64,000 nucleotides of DNA. It comes from JAGNHB01 sp964436005 (GTDB lineage: Bacteria; Acidobacteriota; JAAYUB01). Position numbers and translations under genes: made by a program. Below are positions 7,832 to 17,951 of the stretch, piece after piece; positions within the stretch are counted from its first letter, which is position 1, and each line of letters starts with the position of its first letter. The stretch covers positions 17,715 to 81,714 of the forward strand of contig CAYTBK010000004.1 in assembly GCA_964436005.1 (NCBI GenBank), given 5' to 3'. Below the pieces are notes generated by a model. The model worked only from the letters and a program-made list of their open reading frames with translations. It was not told the origin of the DNA and searched no databases.

Positions 7832-10800
7832 ATGAAAGACCTCCGCCGACAGAAAGCCACCTCATTTTTTCTGATCCTTGTCTGCGCCATGCTGAAAACG
7901 ATCTGGCTGGGCGCCGGGGAAAGCCAGCCGCCGGCCCGGGGCGGGGAGATCGGCTCTCCTGTCATCACCAACTTCGACCCGGAGCAGTACCATGCCAGCG
8001 CCCAGAACTGGGTGGCCGTGCAGGACCGCCGGGGGGTCATGTATTTCGGGAACTCTTTGGGCGTCCTGGAGTTCGACGGGCGGCGCTGGCAGCTCATCCC
8101 CACCCCGGCCAACGCCATCGTCCGGGCCCTGGCCTGCGGGCCCGACGGGACCGTCTATTACGGCACCATCGGGGACTTCGGCTACCTGGCCGCCACCCCG
8201 TCTGGCCGGGTGGAGGCCGTCTCGCTGCGGGAATCAATCCCGCCGGCCGACCGCGATTTCAACGACATATGGCAGGCCCTGTCCAGCCCGCAAGGCGTCT
8301 ACTTCCTCTCCACGACCAAAGTGTTCCTCTTCGCCAACGGCAAAACGCAGGCTGTTTCGGGCCAGTTCACCACCTCCCAGGCCTGCCTGCTGAACGGCCA
8401 GCTGTTCCTGGCCGAAAAGGGTAAGGGCATCTGCATGCTCCAGAACGGGCAGGTCGTCCCCATACCCGGCCTGGAGGGGGTCTGGCGGAAAAGACGCATC
8501 GCCCTGGCCCCCTTCGGGCCGCACCAGTTGCTGGTGGCCAACTCCCTCGGCGAAATGCACCGGGTCGACCTGAGCGCCTTCTGGGACGCCTCCGCCAGGC
8601 GCTACGACCTGAGCCGTCCGGCGGCCGAGGGCGCCGTGTCCGTGTTCCCCTGCGAAGCCGGCCCCTATCTCCTTGAAGAAAGCTGCTTCCTCTACCGCCT
8701 GTTCCCCGTCGACGGGAACACCTTCGCCATCTGCACGCTGAAGGGCGGGATCATCTTCATCGACCGTTCCGGGGCCGTCTCGCGCGTCATCAACACCCAG
8801 CGGGGCCTGATGGACGACACGGTGGGCTTCGCCTTCGTGGACGCCTGCGGCAACCTCTGGGCGCCGAACAATTCCGGCATCTCCCACGTCGAACTGAGCG
8901 TGCCCCAGTCGGTGTTCGGCCCCCGCAACGGGCTCAACGGCGTCTCCATCAGCGTGCAGTCCCACGCGGGGCGCCTATACGTGGGCACGTTCCAGAAAAG
9001 CTGCGTACTGGCCCCCTACCGCTTCAGCGGGGAGAACGACCGCCAGCGTTTCGACGCGATCCGCAACGGCCCCAACGAGATTTGGCAGTTCCTGGTGGTT
9101 TCCGGGGACCTCATGGCCGCCTCCGGCCAGGGGCTGTACAAGATCGTCGGGGAGGAAGCGTTCCGCATCCCCGGTTCCACGAGCAACGCCTATTGCCTGG
9201 GCGTTTCCCGCCGCTGGCCGGACCACCTCTTCGTCGGCCTCATGGGCGGGTTGGAGGTCTTTCGCCGTTCCCCGGAGGGGGCCTGGATCCGGGTCGGCCG
9301 GATGGCCGGCACGGAAGACAACATCCGCAACCTGACTTAGGACGGTAACGGCGACATCTGGGCCGCCACCGATGCCAAGGGATTGCTTCGTTTCCGGATG
9401 GGGGAAAACAGCCCCACACGGCCGACAGTGGAACGTTACGGCGTAGCGGACGGGCTGCCGGAACTGTCCGCCCTGCAGATCGAAAGCTACGGAACCATCC
9501 TCTACGTGGCCTCGGCCAAAGGAGTCTACCGGGGCGCCATCCCCCCGGCGAAGCCCGGTGCAGCCGACCGCATCCGCTTTTCGGCCGACCCGGTCCTGTT
9601 CCGGCCTTTCGCCAGCAAGCCGATCTCCGTCTCCAGCCTGGCCATTGATCGCCGGGGAGTCCGCTACCTCAACACGGAACAGGGAGTCCTCCGGATAACC
9701 CCCGGAGAGGGCGGGCGTTTCCAGGTCGAGCGCAACCCCTTCACCGGTCTTCCGATGTTGGACTTAATCGTCTACCTCCACCCCGACGGCAGCGTGTGGA
9801 TCCCCGGCAAGGATCTCTACCGCGTCGACCCCCAGGCCCCGAAAAACTACCGCCAACCGTTTCAAACCCTCATCCGCAGGGTGACCGCCAACGCCCGGCG
9901 AGCGGTTTTCGAGGGCGCCCACGGAAGGCCGGGCGCCGCCTTCGGCAACCGGGCGACCCTCTTCACCGCCGACCAGCCCCCGCAAGACGTTCCGGAACTC
10001 CCCTACACCGAGAACGCCATCACCTTCGAATTCAGCGCCGCGTTCTATGAAAAACCAGGCGGGACGAGCTTCCAGTGCTACCTGGAAGGCTTCGACGAGG
10101 GGTGGGGCGCCTGGTCGAAACTGGGCAGCAAGGAGTACACCAACCTGCCGGAAGGGTCCTACCGCTTCCGGGTCAGGGCCCGGAACATCTACGGGGCCAT
10201 CGGGCGGGAGGCCGCCTTCCGCCTGCGCATCCTGCCCCCCTGGTACCGCACGTCCTGGGCTTACATCCTGTGGGTGATCCTCGGCGGCGGGCTGCTCATC
10301 GGGGCGGTCCGGCTGTACACCTTCAAATTGCGGCGGCAGAAGCAAATCCTGGAGGACCTGGTGGCCGAGCGCACCCGGCAGCTGCGCGAGGCCTCCCTGA
10401 CCGACCCCCTGACCGGCCTGCGCAACCGGCGGTTCATCTCGGAGATCCTGAGCAACGACGTCTCCGCCTTCGTCGGCTTCAAGAGCCATCTGCAGAAGGC
10501 CCGCAACAACCGGGAAACAGATATGGAAAATGCCGTTTTCGGCCTTTTCATGGTGGACATCGACCACTTCAAGAAAGTCAACGACACCTACGGGCACGAG
10601 GCGGGCGACCACGTGCTCAAGCATTTCGCCGCCATCCTCTCCGGCTCGGTGCGGCAGGACGACACCGTCCTGCGCATGGGCGGGGAAGAATTTTTGGTCG
10701 TTTTGAAGAAGACGAAGCCCGACTACCTGCCCGTCTTCGCACGCAAAATCCTCGACAAGGTCGCCGCCACCCAATTCGATCTCGGAGACGGTTCGGCCAT

Positions 10801-11074
10801 CCACAAAACCTGTTCCATCGGTTACGTGGCCTTCCCGCTATACCCGGAAAATCCGGAACTGCTCACCTTCGAACAATCCATCATGGTGGCCGACCTCGGC
10901 CTGTACCACGCCAAGAAGAACGGACGCAACCAGGCCGTGCGGGTGGCGGCGGGACCGAACGAGCCCGACCGGGACGACGACACGCGGATGAAGGCGGTCA
11001 CCTCCCTGGAATTCGCCCTGGGAAAAGGCTATCTCCGCATCGGCACTGTCATTCCCGGCGGCGCAGAAAGCTGA
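7832..11074 (+). pseudogene. Propeller sensor / diguanylate cyclase interrupted by an in-frame amber codon
   Basis: Two open segments in the same frame (7832-9337 and 9341-11074) are separated only by TAG at 9338-9340; together they encode about 1079 residues. The first has a signal/anchor segment (FFLILVCAMLKTIWL) and beta-propeller blades of the two-component-regulator type, such as DGTVYYGTIGDFGYLA. The blade sequence continues across the stop (NIRNLT, stop, DGNGDIWAATDAKGLLRF). The second segment completes the propeller, then shows a Y_Y_Y-like Ig domain, a membrane helix (AYILWVILGGGLLIGAV), a short coiled coil and a GGDEF domain with DPLTGLRNRR, FMVDIDHFKKVNDTYGHEAGD and the active-site GGEEF. 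An intact product would make cyclic di-GMP in response to an external ligand. The codon may be a nonsense mutation, a base error or a readthrough site. The ATG at 7832 is chosen as the first start after the repeats, just before the membrane segment. Confidence 0.85.
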
Positions 11075-11238
11075 CCCCCGGTTTTCCCTTCCCATTTTTT
11101 CTTGCCGGTGAAACGGAACAGACCGTATGATGAAAACGGCAATTCTTTCGCAACCCTGCAGGCGGAAACCCGGGGCACCCCCTCGGTTGCTTTCGGGCGC
11201 CCCGTTCCGCTTGATGAGCTGAGCAAGGAGGAGCGACC

Positions 11239-13680
11239 ATGTCGGAACTGCGCAGAACCTTCTATCTCGTCCTGGCGATGCTCGGCCTCGCCGCGTCCGC
11301 CATTTCCGCCCCCGGCCGGCCCGCCACGGCGCAGCCGGCCGCCGCGCTCCCCGGCGACGCCGACGGCGACGGCACGGTGAACGAGAACGACCGGGCCCTG
11401 GTGGCGGGGCTCGTCGACGGGAGCCTGACCCCCGACCAGGTGCCCGCCGCCTACAACGCCGACGTCGACGGCGACGGCGCCGTCGATGTCATGGACCTGT
11501 TCCACGTCGCGATCTTCCTGAGCAAGCCGGAAGCGGCCCTGCCGACCGTAAGCACCCGGGAGCCCGGCGCCCTGACGCCGTTCAGCGCCACCGCCGGCGG
11601 CGAAGTGCTCGCCGACGGCGGACTTCCCGTTTTCGCCCGGGGCGTCTGCTGGGTGGCCACCAACAATCCCGCCACCGTCGCGGACAACCGCACACGGGAC
11701 GGGGCGGGAACGGGCGCCTTCTCCAGCGCCCTGGCCTTGCGTTCCGACAACCGCCTGCAATTCTACCGGGCCTACGCCACCAACATGCGGGGGACCGCAT
11801 ACGGGGAGGAGATGTCTTTCCTCCCCCCGGCCTCCCCCCTGCAGGTGACCATCACCGAACCCACGGAAACGTCCGTGCAGGGGCAGGTGCGGGCGCGGGT
11901 TTCCGTCGGCCCCGAAGGGGCGCGGGTGAACAAGGTGGAGCTGTACCTGGACGAGGTCAAGCTCTCCGACATCATCTTCCACCCCTACGAGACCACCTGG
12001 GACACCACGACCTGCACGGATGGCGCACACGTCCTCAAGGCCATCGCCTACAACGGGGTAAACCAGGCGTTTCAGGCGGAAGTTCCCCTCACCGTCCTTC
12101 AGGGCCCGCCCCGGGTCGGCGCGAATCGGACCGGCCTGGTCTTCGGCTCAGCCCTGCACCTTGCCAAACGCCTTGACGAGCAGAGTCCCCTTCCCGACAC
12201 CTTCACCACGCCGGCCCAAACGTTCCTCATCGGGAACGAAGGCGGCGGAACCCTTCATTGGACCTTGCAGTACGACGCCTCCTGGCTCGCCTGCACACCG
12301 CCCAGCGGCACAGGAAGCGGAACCGTCACGGTCACGGTCGATCCCTCCGGGCTGACCCCCGGGAACACGTACATGGCCACCCTCTACCTTCTGGCCGCGG
12401 GTTCCACCGAGCCCCCCCGGCAGATCCCGGTCGTATTGAACACATACCCGGCAACGGAGGGCAACCCGTTCGGGGCCTTCGAAGCCCCGCTCGACGGCAG
12501 CAGCGTGTCCAGTTCCATCGCCATCACCGGCTGGGCCCTGGACGACATCGGCATCGAACAGGTCTCCCTCTATCGGGACCCGGTGAGCGGCGAGAGCGGT
12601 CCCGTCTATATCGGCGACGCGATCTTCGTCGACGGCGCCCGGCCCGATATCGAGACCGAATACCCGTACTATCCCCGCAACTACCGGGCGGGTTGGGGCT
12701 ACACGCTTCTCACCAACTTCCTTCCCAACGGGGGCAACGGCATCTATACCCTGACCGCCGTCGCCAAAGACGTGGAAGGCCATTACACCACCCTGGGCAC
12801 AAAGACCATCTACTGCGACAACGCCCACTCCGTCAAGCCCTTCGGCGCCATCGACATTCCCGGCCAGGGGTACACGGTGTCCGGGATGTTCACAAACCTG
12901 GGCTGGGCTCTCACCCCCCAACCCAACAGCATCCCCCGCGACGGGACCACCATCGACGTCCTCATCGACGGGGTCAGCGTTCCGGCCCATCTCTATTACG
13001 ACGTCGGCCGCAGCGACATCGCGACGCTCTTCCCCGGCTACGCGAACAGCGCCCGCGCCGGCGGCTTGCTCGATTACAACGTGATGAACTACCGCAACGG
13101 CATCCATACCATCCAATGGGCGGTCACTGACAACGCCGGCAACACGGACGGGATCGGAAGCCGGTACTTCTCGATCAACAACTCTTCCGGCTCCCTGCAG
13201 TCAACCGGCGGCGAAATCTCCCCGCGCCTGCGGGCCCAAGAAAACCGCCCGAACGAGGCGCACCCGCCGGAACGGCCCATCCTGGTGCGCCAGGGATGGC
13301 CCGCCGACCGCGACCTTTCATTGAATCCCGATTGCAATGGTGAAATATTCATAACCATGCCGCCCGGCAGCCGGGTAGAAGCCCACCTGTGGCCAGAGAC
13401 CGACAACTCCCTTCGCTGGACGCGGGAGAACCTGGCCGCCGGGTGTGACCTCGCAGACGCGCCCACTCTGGCGCCGGGCAGGAATAGCGTTCAAGGTGCC
13501 CTTCTGGCCGGTGACGGTTTCCGCCCTCTGCCCGTCGGCGCCAGCCTGGACGAGGCCCGGGGGATCTTTATCTGGCAGCCGGGGCCGGCGTTTCGGGGAA
13601 GTTACCGGTTCTCTTTCCTGACCGAAGCTGCGGACGGGAAAAGTTACCGGACTCTGGTAAACGTGGAAGTCGGGGAATAG
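11239..13680 (+). CDS. Secreted multidomain protein with dockerin-like calcium-binding repeats
   Basis: This protein has 813 residues with an N-terminal signal peptide (FYLVLAMLGLAASAISAPG). Residues 39-92 form a dockerin type I-like pair of calcium loops: DADGDGTVNENDRALV and DVDGDGAVDVMDLFHV. Beta-rich modules follow. A segment near 205-290 resembles an Ig-like domain (KVELYLDEVKLSD, then TTWDTTTCTDGAHVLKAIAYN). Another, around 350-400, resembles a BACON-type domain (LHWTLQYDASWLACTPPSG). Two further modules near 410-650 share GWALD/GWALT motifs. I see no catalytic domain. In this kind of genome dockerin-like pairs often occur without cohesins, so a cellulosome role should not be assumed; cell-surface display or adhesion is more plausible. 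A strong SD (AAGGAGGAG) precedes the ATG. Confidence 0.82.
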   Translation: MSELRRTFYLVLAMLGLAASAISAPGRPATAQPAAALPGDADGDGTVNENDRALVAGLVDGSLTPDQVPAAYNADVDGDGAVDVMDLFHVAIFLSKPEAALPTVSTREPGALTPFSATAGGEVLADGGLPVFARGVCWVATNNPATVADNRTRDGAGTGAFSSALALRSDNRLQFYRAYATNMRGTAYGEEMSFLPPASPLQVTITEPTETSVQGQVRARVSVGPEGARVNKVELYLDEVKLSDIIFHPYETTWDTTTCTDGAHVLKAIAYNGVNQAFQAEVPLTVLQGPPRVGANRTGLVFGSALHLAKRLDEQSPLPDTFTTPAQTFLIGNEGGGTLHWTLQYDASWLACTPPSGTGSGTVTVTVDPSGLTPGNTYMATLYLLAAGSTEPPRQIPVVLNTYPATEGNPFGAFEAPLDGSSVSSSIAITGWALDDIGIEQVSLYRDPVSGESGPVYIGDAIFVDGARPDIETEYPYYPRNYRAGWGYTLLTNFLPNGGNGIYTLTAVAKDVEGHYTTLGTKTIYCDNAHSVKPFGAIDIPGQGYTVSGMFTNLGWALTPQPNSIPRDGTTIDVLIDGVSVPAHLYYDVGRSDIATLFPGYANSARAGGLLDYNVMNYRNGIHTIQWAVTDNAGNTDGIGSRYFSINNSSGSLQSTGGEISPRLRAQENRPNEAHPPERPILVRQGWPADRDLSLNPDCNGEIFITMPPGSRVEAHLWPETDNSLRWTRENLAAGCDLADAPTLAPGRNSVQGALLAGDGFRPLPVGASLDEARGIFIWQPGPAFRGSYRFSFLTEAADGKSYRTLVNVEVGE

Positions 13681-13730
13681 GGCTGTGGAAGGTCGATCCC
13701 TTCCCGTTCGGTCTGCAAGCGGGGACAGGG

Positions 13731-14435
13731 TCAGGCGAGGTCTTCCGCTCCGGAAGGAGCGTCCTCGGGGCGCTCGGCATCCGACTCAACGCGATTGTCC
13801 TCTTCCGCGGCGGCCGCCAGCCGCTCCACCCGTTCGGCCTTCCGGCGGGCCGCCTCCACCTGCCCCGCGGCGTTGTCCGTCTCCTGGAACAGCTTCCCGG
13901 CCAGGTCCAGTTCGCCCTTTTCCAGGTGCAGGTGCGCGATGTGGCCGATCCGGCCGCGATCGCCCAACTCCCGGAAAAGACGCAGGGCGTTGGAGAGGTC
14001 CCCCTTTTCCAGGTGGCGCTCCGCCAGGGTGCGGAGGGCCTTCTGGTTGCCGGCGGCATGGTAGGCCCGCTCGGCCGGCTGGATCTGCCCGGCCTGGAGA
14101 AAGGTGTCCCCCAGGGCCGAAAATTCGGCGGGAGGGATTCCCCCCTCGAAGACGGCCGCCAGCACCTTCTGCGCTTCCCCGAAGTTGCCCCGGGCGGCGT
14201 GGAAGGACACGACCCGCCGCAACCCGTCCCGGTCTTCCGCCGAGCGGAAGAGTTCCATGGCCTTCTTGGGATTGTTGTGATCCAGGAAATGCTGGGCGAC
14301 CTGGGAGATGCCGGCCTTGTGCCCCTGGCGGGCGAAAACGTCCAGGGCTTCCTGCGTCCGCCCGGCCGCCAGCGCCTCTTCCCCTTCCCGCAATTCCTTG
14401 CCTCTCTTGGTGAAAGGCCTCAACCATCCTGCCAC
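13731..14435 (-). CDS. TPR-like cytoplasmic repeat protein
   Basis: This 234-residue protein starts with GTG, chosen because GGAGGGG lies six bases upstream. There is no signal peptide or membrane helix. The body is a run of helix-turn-helix units with TPR-like spacing: GRTQEALDVFARQG, NPKKAMELFRSAED, GNFGEAQKVLAAVF, GQIQPAERAYHAAG, GDLSNALRLFRELG and GELDLAGKLFQETD. It ends in a charged tail rich in Glu, Asp and Ala. TPR solenoids mediate protein-protein contact; the partner is unknown. It is the last gene of the minus-strand cluster that begins at nadB, 36 bases after the PDZ/aspartyl-protease-like gene. Confidence 0.78.
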   Translation of the reverse strand: MAGWLRPFTKRGKELREGEEALAAGRTQEALDVFARQGHKAGISQVAQHFLDHNNPKKAMELFRSAEDRDGLRRVVSFHAARGNFGEAQKVLAAVFEGGIPPAEFSALGDTFLQAGQIQPAERAYHAAGNQKALRTLAERHLEKGDLSNALRLFRELGDRGRIGHIAHLHLEKGELDLAGKLFQETDNAAGQVEAARRKAERVERLAAAAEEDNRVESDAERPEDAPSGAEDLA

Positions 14436-14471
14436 GGCGTTCCCCTCCGCTCTGTCCGGATCCAGTTCCGG

Positions 14472-16289
14472 TCAGAAAGATGCTTCCGTCACCAGCGTGA
14501 GCGGCATTTCCTGGTCGCCCCGGAGAATCTTCACCGCGATGGATTCGCCCTTCGGCCGGCACAGGGAGTTGTAAATACGGTCGAACACGTACTGGTCGGC
14601 CGGAATGCCGTTGATCTCCGTCACGATGTCGCCGGGCACGATTCCGGCCTTTTCCGCCGGCGTCCCCGGGATCACGTACTGCACCATGATTTTACCGCCG
14701 GACTTCACAACATACATCCCCGAGGTGTTGTGATAGGCCAGGTCCTTCTCCCGCTCGTTGGGCGCCAGGTACAGCTCGGAGCGGGTGAAATCGAAGCCGC
14801 AGGAATAGCGTTTCCAGAATCCGCAGCCGATCCAGCTGTCCCGGCTTTCCGCCAGAAGGCCGGCCGGGAAATGGGCGACGCAGGTCAGGCAGGCGCTGGG
14901 GGGGGCCTCCCCGCACTGCATGGCCTCCGCCTTACGCACCGTCACCGGCAGGCCGTAGATCAGGCCGAGCCCCAGCGCGTCCGCCTTGACCCCGCCCTTC
15001 TTCTCGAGCGTCTGGGCCAGGGGCGACTTGCCTGCCAGGAGAGCCGCCGGGTTGACGGAGGTGGAAACCAGCAGGTTGGCCTTTTCCCCGTCGATGCTGC
15101 ACGGGACCACGAACACGCCGTACTGGTTGGCCATGGGGATGGGGTTTCCCTTCTTCTCGGCGGCGAAGTCCTTGGGGTGCATGATGCGCAGGTTGTTGTC
15201 GGGGATGTCCAGAAACACCATGTTCTGGCGGAAGAAATCAATGCCGAGGACCCCGTGGATGGCCTGCTGGACGTTGGCGCAAAGGGGGATCATGTCGGTG
15301 GTGTGGAAAAGCCGGGCCTTGAACTCGGCGGTGGTCTGGGCGTCACGGAACTGGACCGCCGGGATCTCCACCAGGCCGAAAGTGGTCGAGGGGTAGTTGA
15401 CGGCCTCCTCGAAGGAGCCGACGGGCGAAAAACCCAGCTGGGCAGCGATTCCCTTGTCGATGACGGAGAACGGCAAGCCGAAATCCACCAGGAAAGTCAG
15501 GGGCGTCTCGTTGATCCAGGCGGTGGCCAAGGGCGAACCGAAGCAGCTCTTCAGCACGAGCCGGAGCGGTTTCTTTTCGGCCGGCGTGAAGCCCTTGGGC
15601 TCCGCCTTGATCGCGAAGAAGGCATCGGTTCCGCCGCCAAGCTGGACATCGCTGAATTCCAGGTAGATGGGATTGGAGCCCGGCCGGCGTATCTTCACCG
15701 GCATCTTGACGCCCCTTACCTCGCGATGCTCCTCGAACCGGCAGGTCATGCTCTTGCCGTCCGCGTCCGCGGCCGTGAACGAGTTGATCAGGAACGTGGA
15801 CGAAGAAAAAGCGATCTCCATGGAAAGATCGTTTTCGATGATGAACCGCGCCACCACGGCGTCGGGCGTCACCTGCAGGCGCACGTCCAGGCTGGCCAGG
15901 GCTTTCAGGTACTGCATCCCCAGCACGAAACGCACGGCTTTCCATTGCGCCAGTTCCGCGCCCTGGAGGTTCCGGACCCACCCGTTCAATTCCTGGACGG
16001 TGCCCGTTTCGCCGGTGAGAACGCCTTTTTCCGTCCAGCTCCCGAAGCGGTGCTCCACACCAAAACGGTCCGGAGACGCAGACAGGAGCGAGACTTCACC
16101 ACGCAACCCGTACCGGTCGACGACGCCGGTCATCTGGATCCGCTCGATCTGCCCCAGGGCCGCCGTGTCCGGGCTGATGGCCGCCCGGTGCTTCTCCAGG
16201 AGCTCGGCCACGTCCAGGGAGAGAGCTGCCCCGCAGCACAGGGCCGCTACGCACAAAGCCAGTGGAAAGCGAAACGTTCGATATCTCAT
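14472..16289 (-). CDS. Exported PDZ protein with degenerate retropepsin-like domains
   Basis: This 605-residue protein starts at the ATG giving MRYRTFRF and a signal peptide (PLALCVAALCCGAALS). GGAG lies seven bases upstream, which favours this start over one 33 bases earlier. The N-terminal third (to about 230) looks like an outer-membrane lipoprotein-sorting type beta domain. The middle (about 255-500) resembles two retropepsin-like lobes: LTFLVDFGLPFSVID has DFG where active enzymes have D(T/S)G, and the second lobe has LLVSTSVNPAALL with no Asp. The C-terminus (about 515-605) is a PDZ domain (VIPGTPAEKAGIVPGDIVTEING). The first lobe keeps one Asp while the second has lost it, so protease activity is uncertain; it may instead bind peptides in the periplasm. 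It sits 94 bases downstream of panC in the same orientation. Confidence 0.8.
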   Translation of the reverse strand: MRYRTFRFPLALCVAALCCGAALSLDVAELLEKHRAAISPDTAALGQIERIQMTGVVDRYGLRGEVSLLSASPDRFGVEHRFGSWTEKGVLTGETGTVQELNGWVRNLQGAELAQWKAVRFVLGMQYLKALASLDVRLQVTPDAVVARFIIENDLSMEIAFSSSTFLINSFTAADADGKSMTCRFEEHREVRGVKMPVKIRRPGSNPIYLEFSDVQLGGGTDAFFAIKAEPKGFTPAEKKPLRLVLKSCFGSPLATAWINETPLTFLVDFGLPFSVIDKGIAAQLGFSPVGSFEEAVNYPSTTFGLVEIPAVQFRDAQTTAEFKARLFHTTDMIPLCANVQQAIHGVLGIDFFRQNMVFLDIPDNNLRIMHPKDFAAEKKGNPIPMANQYGVFVVPCSIDGEKANLLVSTSVNPAALLAGKSPLAQTLEKKGGVKADALGLGLIYGLPVTVRKAEAMQCGEAPPSACLTCVAHFPAGLLAESRDSWIGCGFWKRYSCGFDFTRSELYLAPNEREKDLAYHNTSGMYVVKSGGKIMVQYVIPGTPAEKAGIVPGDIVTEINGIPADQYVFDRIYNSLCRPKGESIAVKILRGDQEMPLTLVTEASF

Positions 16290-16383
16290 GGATGAACTCC
16301 GGAAACTTGGTTTTCCGAACAATGGTTTCTTCCGAATCTGGCGCCGCCGTTTCCCCTGGCTTCTGCCGCTCCCATGCCCGGGG

Positions 16384-17238
16384 TCAATCCATCCTCCGGC
16401 GGAAAAGGAAATTGTCGGTGACTCGGAAACGCCCGACCCTGGCCGTCAGGAGCACCAGGGCGTCGTTCTGGATCTTCTCCAGCGGCACGGCCGTGACGGG
16501 GTCCATCACGCCCGCGTAGAGCACCTGCAGCAAGGGGGTGCCGGTGAGCTTGCCCGTGAGGTACTTCAGGATGTTCTTCACCGAGGTTTCCCCGGCCAGG
16601 ACCATCTTGCGGCATTCCATCAGGGCATCGGCCAAGCCGATGGCAGCCTGCCGCTCCTCCGCCGTGTAGAACCGGTTGAAAACGGAATAGGCCATGCCGG
16701 TTTCGTCACGGACGCAAGGCGTCAGCACGACCTCGGTAAAATAGGCGTAATCCCGGATGATGCGCTTCAGCAGGAAACCGTCCAGGAAATTCTTCTGCCC
16801 CACGACGAAGAAATCCGGACGGAACAGGTTGATCATCTGGAAGAGAGCGGTGGCCAGTCCACGGATGTACCCCTCGCTCTCGATCCCCTGGAACTGCTTG
16901 ATCAGGCGCTCGGGCAGCACGAAAGTCCGGTGGGCCGGGGGGAATATGTCTTCGGGGGAGGCGAAGAAGGCATAGTCCACGCCTTCCGCTTCCAGCTTTT
17001 CCTTGTCGCTGTCGTGTTCCCGCTCGAAGGCGGTGAGGACTTCCGCATCCGTCACCAGCATGGGATTGGCGAAAACCATGACCATCACCGCGTCGCCCAT
17101 CTCGCGCGCCTTGCGGATCATGGCGATGTGGCCCTCGTGCAGCAGCCCCATGATGGAGAGGAAGGCCGTCTTCTTCTCGTTCTGCCGCAGGCTGGCCAGC
17201 GTCCTGGCGATGTGGGCCCGGTTTTCGAAAGTGACCAT
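16384..17238 (-). CDS. panC: Divergent pantoate--beta-alanine ligase (pantothenate synthetase)
   Basis: The family joins pantoate and beta-alanine with ATP to make pantothenate, the precursor of coenzyme A. Its length of 284 residues matches (usually 280-290). The nucleotide-binding HxGH region is present as SIMGLLHEGHIAMIRKA (HEGH at 34-37), but the usual PTMGALHEGH has become SIMGLLHEGH. GYIRGLATALFQMINLFRPDFFVVGQK aligns with the pantoate/ATP region. Two usually strict motifs differ: GxKDxQQ is GQKNFLDG and SSRNxYL is SVFNRFYT. It could therefore be a paralogue with altered substrate, but the neighbourhood (folK, deoxynucleoside kinase, panC) is a familiar one for the true enzyme. It lies two bases after the kinase gene, so they are probably co-translated. 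Confidence 0.75.
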   Translation of the reverse strand: MVTFENRAHIARTLASLRQNEKKTAFLSIMGLLHEGHIAMIRKAREMGDAVMVMVFANPMLVTDAEVLTAFEREHDSDKEKLEAEGVDYAFFASPEDIFPPAHRTFVLPERLIKQFQGIESEGYIRGLATALFQMINLFRPDFFVVGQKNFLDGFLLKRIIRDYAYFTEVVLTPCVRDETGMAYSVFNRFYTAEERQAAIGLADALMECRKMVLAGETSVKNILKYLTGKLTGTPLLQVLYAGVMDPVTAVPLEKIQNDALVLLTARVGRFRVTDNFLFRRRMD

Positions 17239-17240
17239 TT

Positions 17241-17891
17241 TCACCTCTTGGCCGTCGGCATGTAGTAGTGGATTCCCACCAGCGGCTTGGAGCGGAGGAA
17301 GTTGGCCAATTCCTCCACGTCGTTTCCGGAAGAGAAAACATCCATGTTCGTGTTGTCGATGATGAGCACGGGCACCTGCATCCGTTCCTGGTACTTGTAG
17401 AAGAAGTGCTCGTAGGCCTCCATCAGGCGGGAAAGGTAGGCGGGGGTGATCCGCAGTTCCATGGCCTTGTTGCGCTGGAGCACCCGGTTGACCAACACGT
17501 CGAGAGGCGCCTTCAGGTAGATGACGACGTCCGGCTGCACCATGTAGTCGCTGACCGCGTCGAAAAGCATCTTGTAGATGAGCAGCTCGTCGTCGTTCAG
17601 GTTGATGTTGGCGAAGACCTTGTCTTTCTCCAGCAGAAAGTCCGACACGACGCACTGCCCTTCCGGAAAATTCCGGGTCAGTTCCTTGAGGGCGGCCACT
17701 CGCTGGGCCAGGAAAAACAGCTGGGCCCGGAAAGCCGCGCCCTGCTTGCGCTCGTAGAAGGCCTCCAGGTGCGGGTTCTTCCAGGGAAGATCCATGACCT
17801 GCTTGGCTTTGAAGCATTCGGCCAGCTTTTCCGCGAGCGTCGTTTTCCCGGCGCCGATGCAACCTTCAACGATCAGGTACTTGAAATTCAT
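17241..17891 (-). CDS. Deoxynucleoside kinase (deoxyguanosine/deoxyadenosine kinase family)
   Basis: A cytosolic salvage enzyme that phosphorylates deoxynucleosides with ATP. The 216-residue product has the P-loop GCIGAGKT at 10-17. It also has the segment SDFLLEKDKVFANINL, which occupies the position of the DRS/ERS motif and resembles bacterial dGK/dAK enzymes rather than thymidine kinases. A lid region follows (VLQRNKAMELRITPAYLSRLMEAYEHFFYKY), then IDNTNMD near the end. The gene is placed between folK (60 bases upstream) and panC (2 bases downstream). Which deoxynucleoside it prefers cannot be read from sequence. Confidence 0.88.
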   Translation of the reverse strand: MNFKYLIVEGCIGAGKTTLAEKLAECFKAKQVMDLPWKNPHLEAFYERKQGAAFRAQLFFLAQRVAALKELTRNFPEGQCVVSDFLLEKDKVFANINLNDDELLIYKMLFDAVSDYMVQPDVVIYLKAPLDVLVNRVLQRNKAMELRITPAYLSRLMEAYEHFFYKYQERMQVPVLIIDNTNMDVFSSGNDVEELANFLRSKPLVGIHYYMPTAKR

Positions 17892-17951
17892 GAGCGATGT
17901 TTATCCCCTCCGCAGGGACGCCTGGCGCCAAAATCTGGTTTCCGGGCGCAA

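Noticed and set aside
11075..11238. Possible cyclic di-GMP riboswitch before the dockerin-like gene
   Set aside because: There is a GC-rich imperfect stem (CGGGGC/GCCCCG) but not the conserved GEMM motifs; no evidence of an aptamer.
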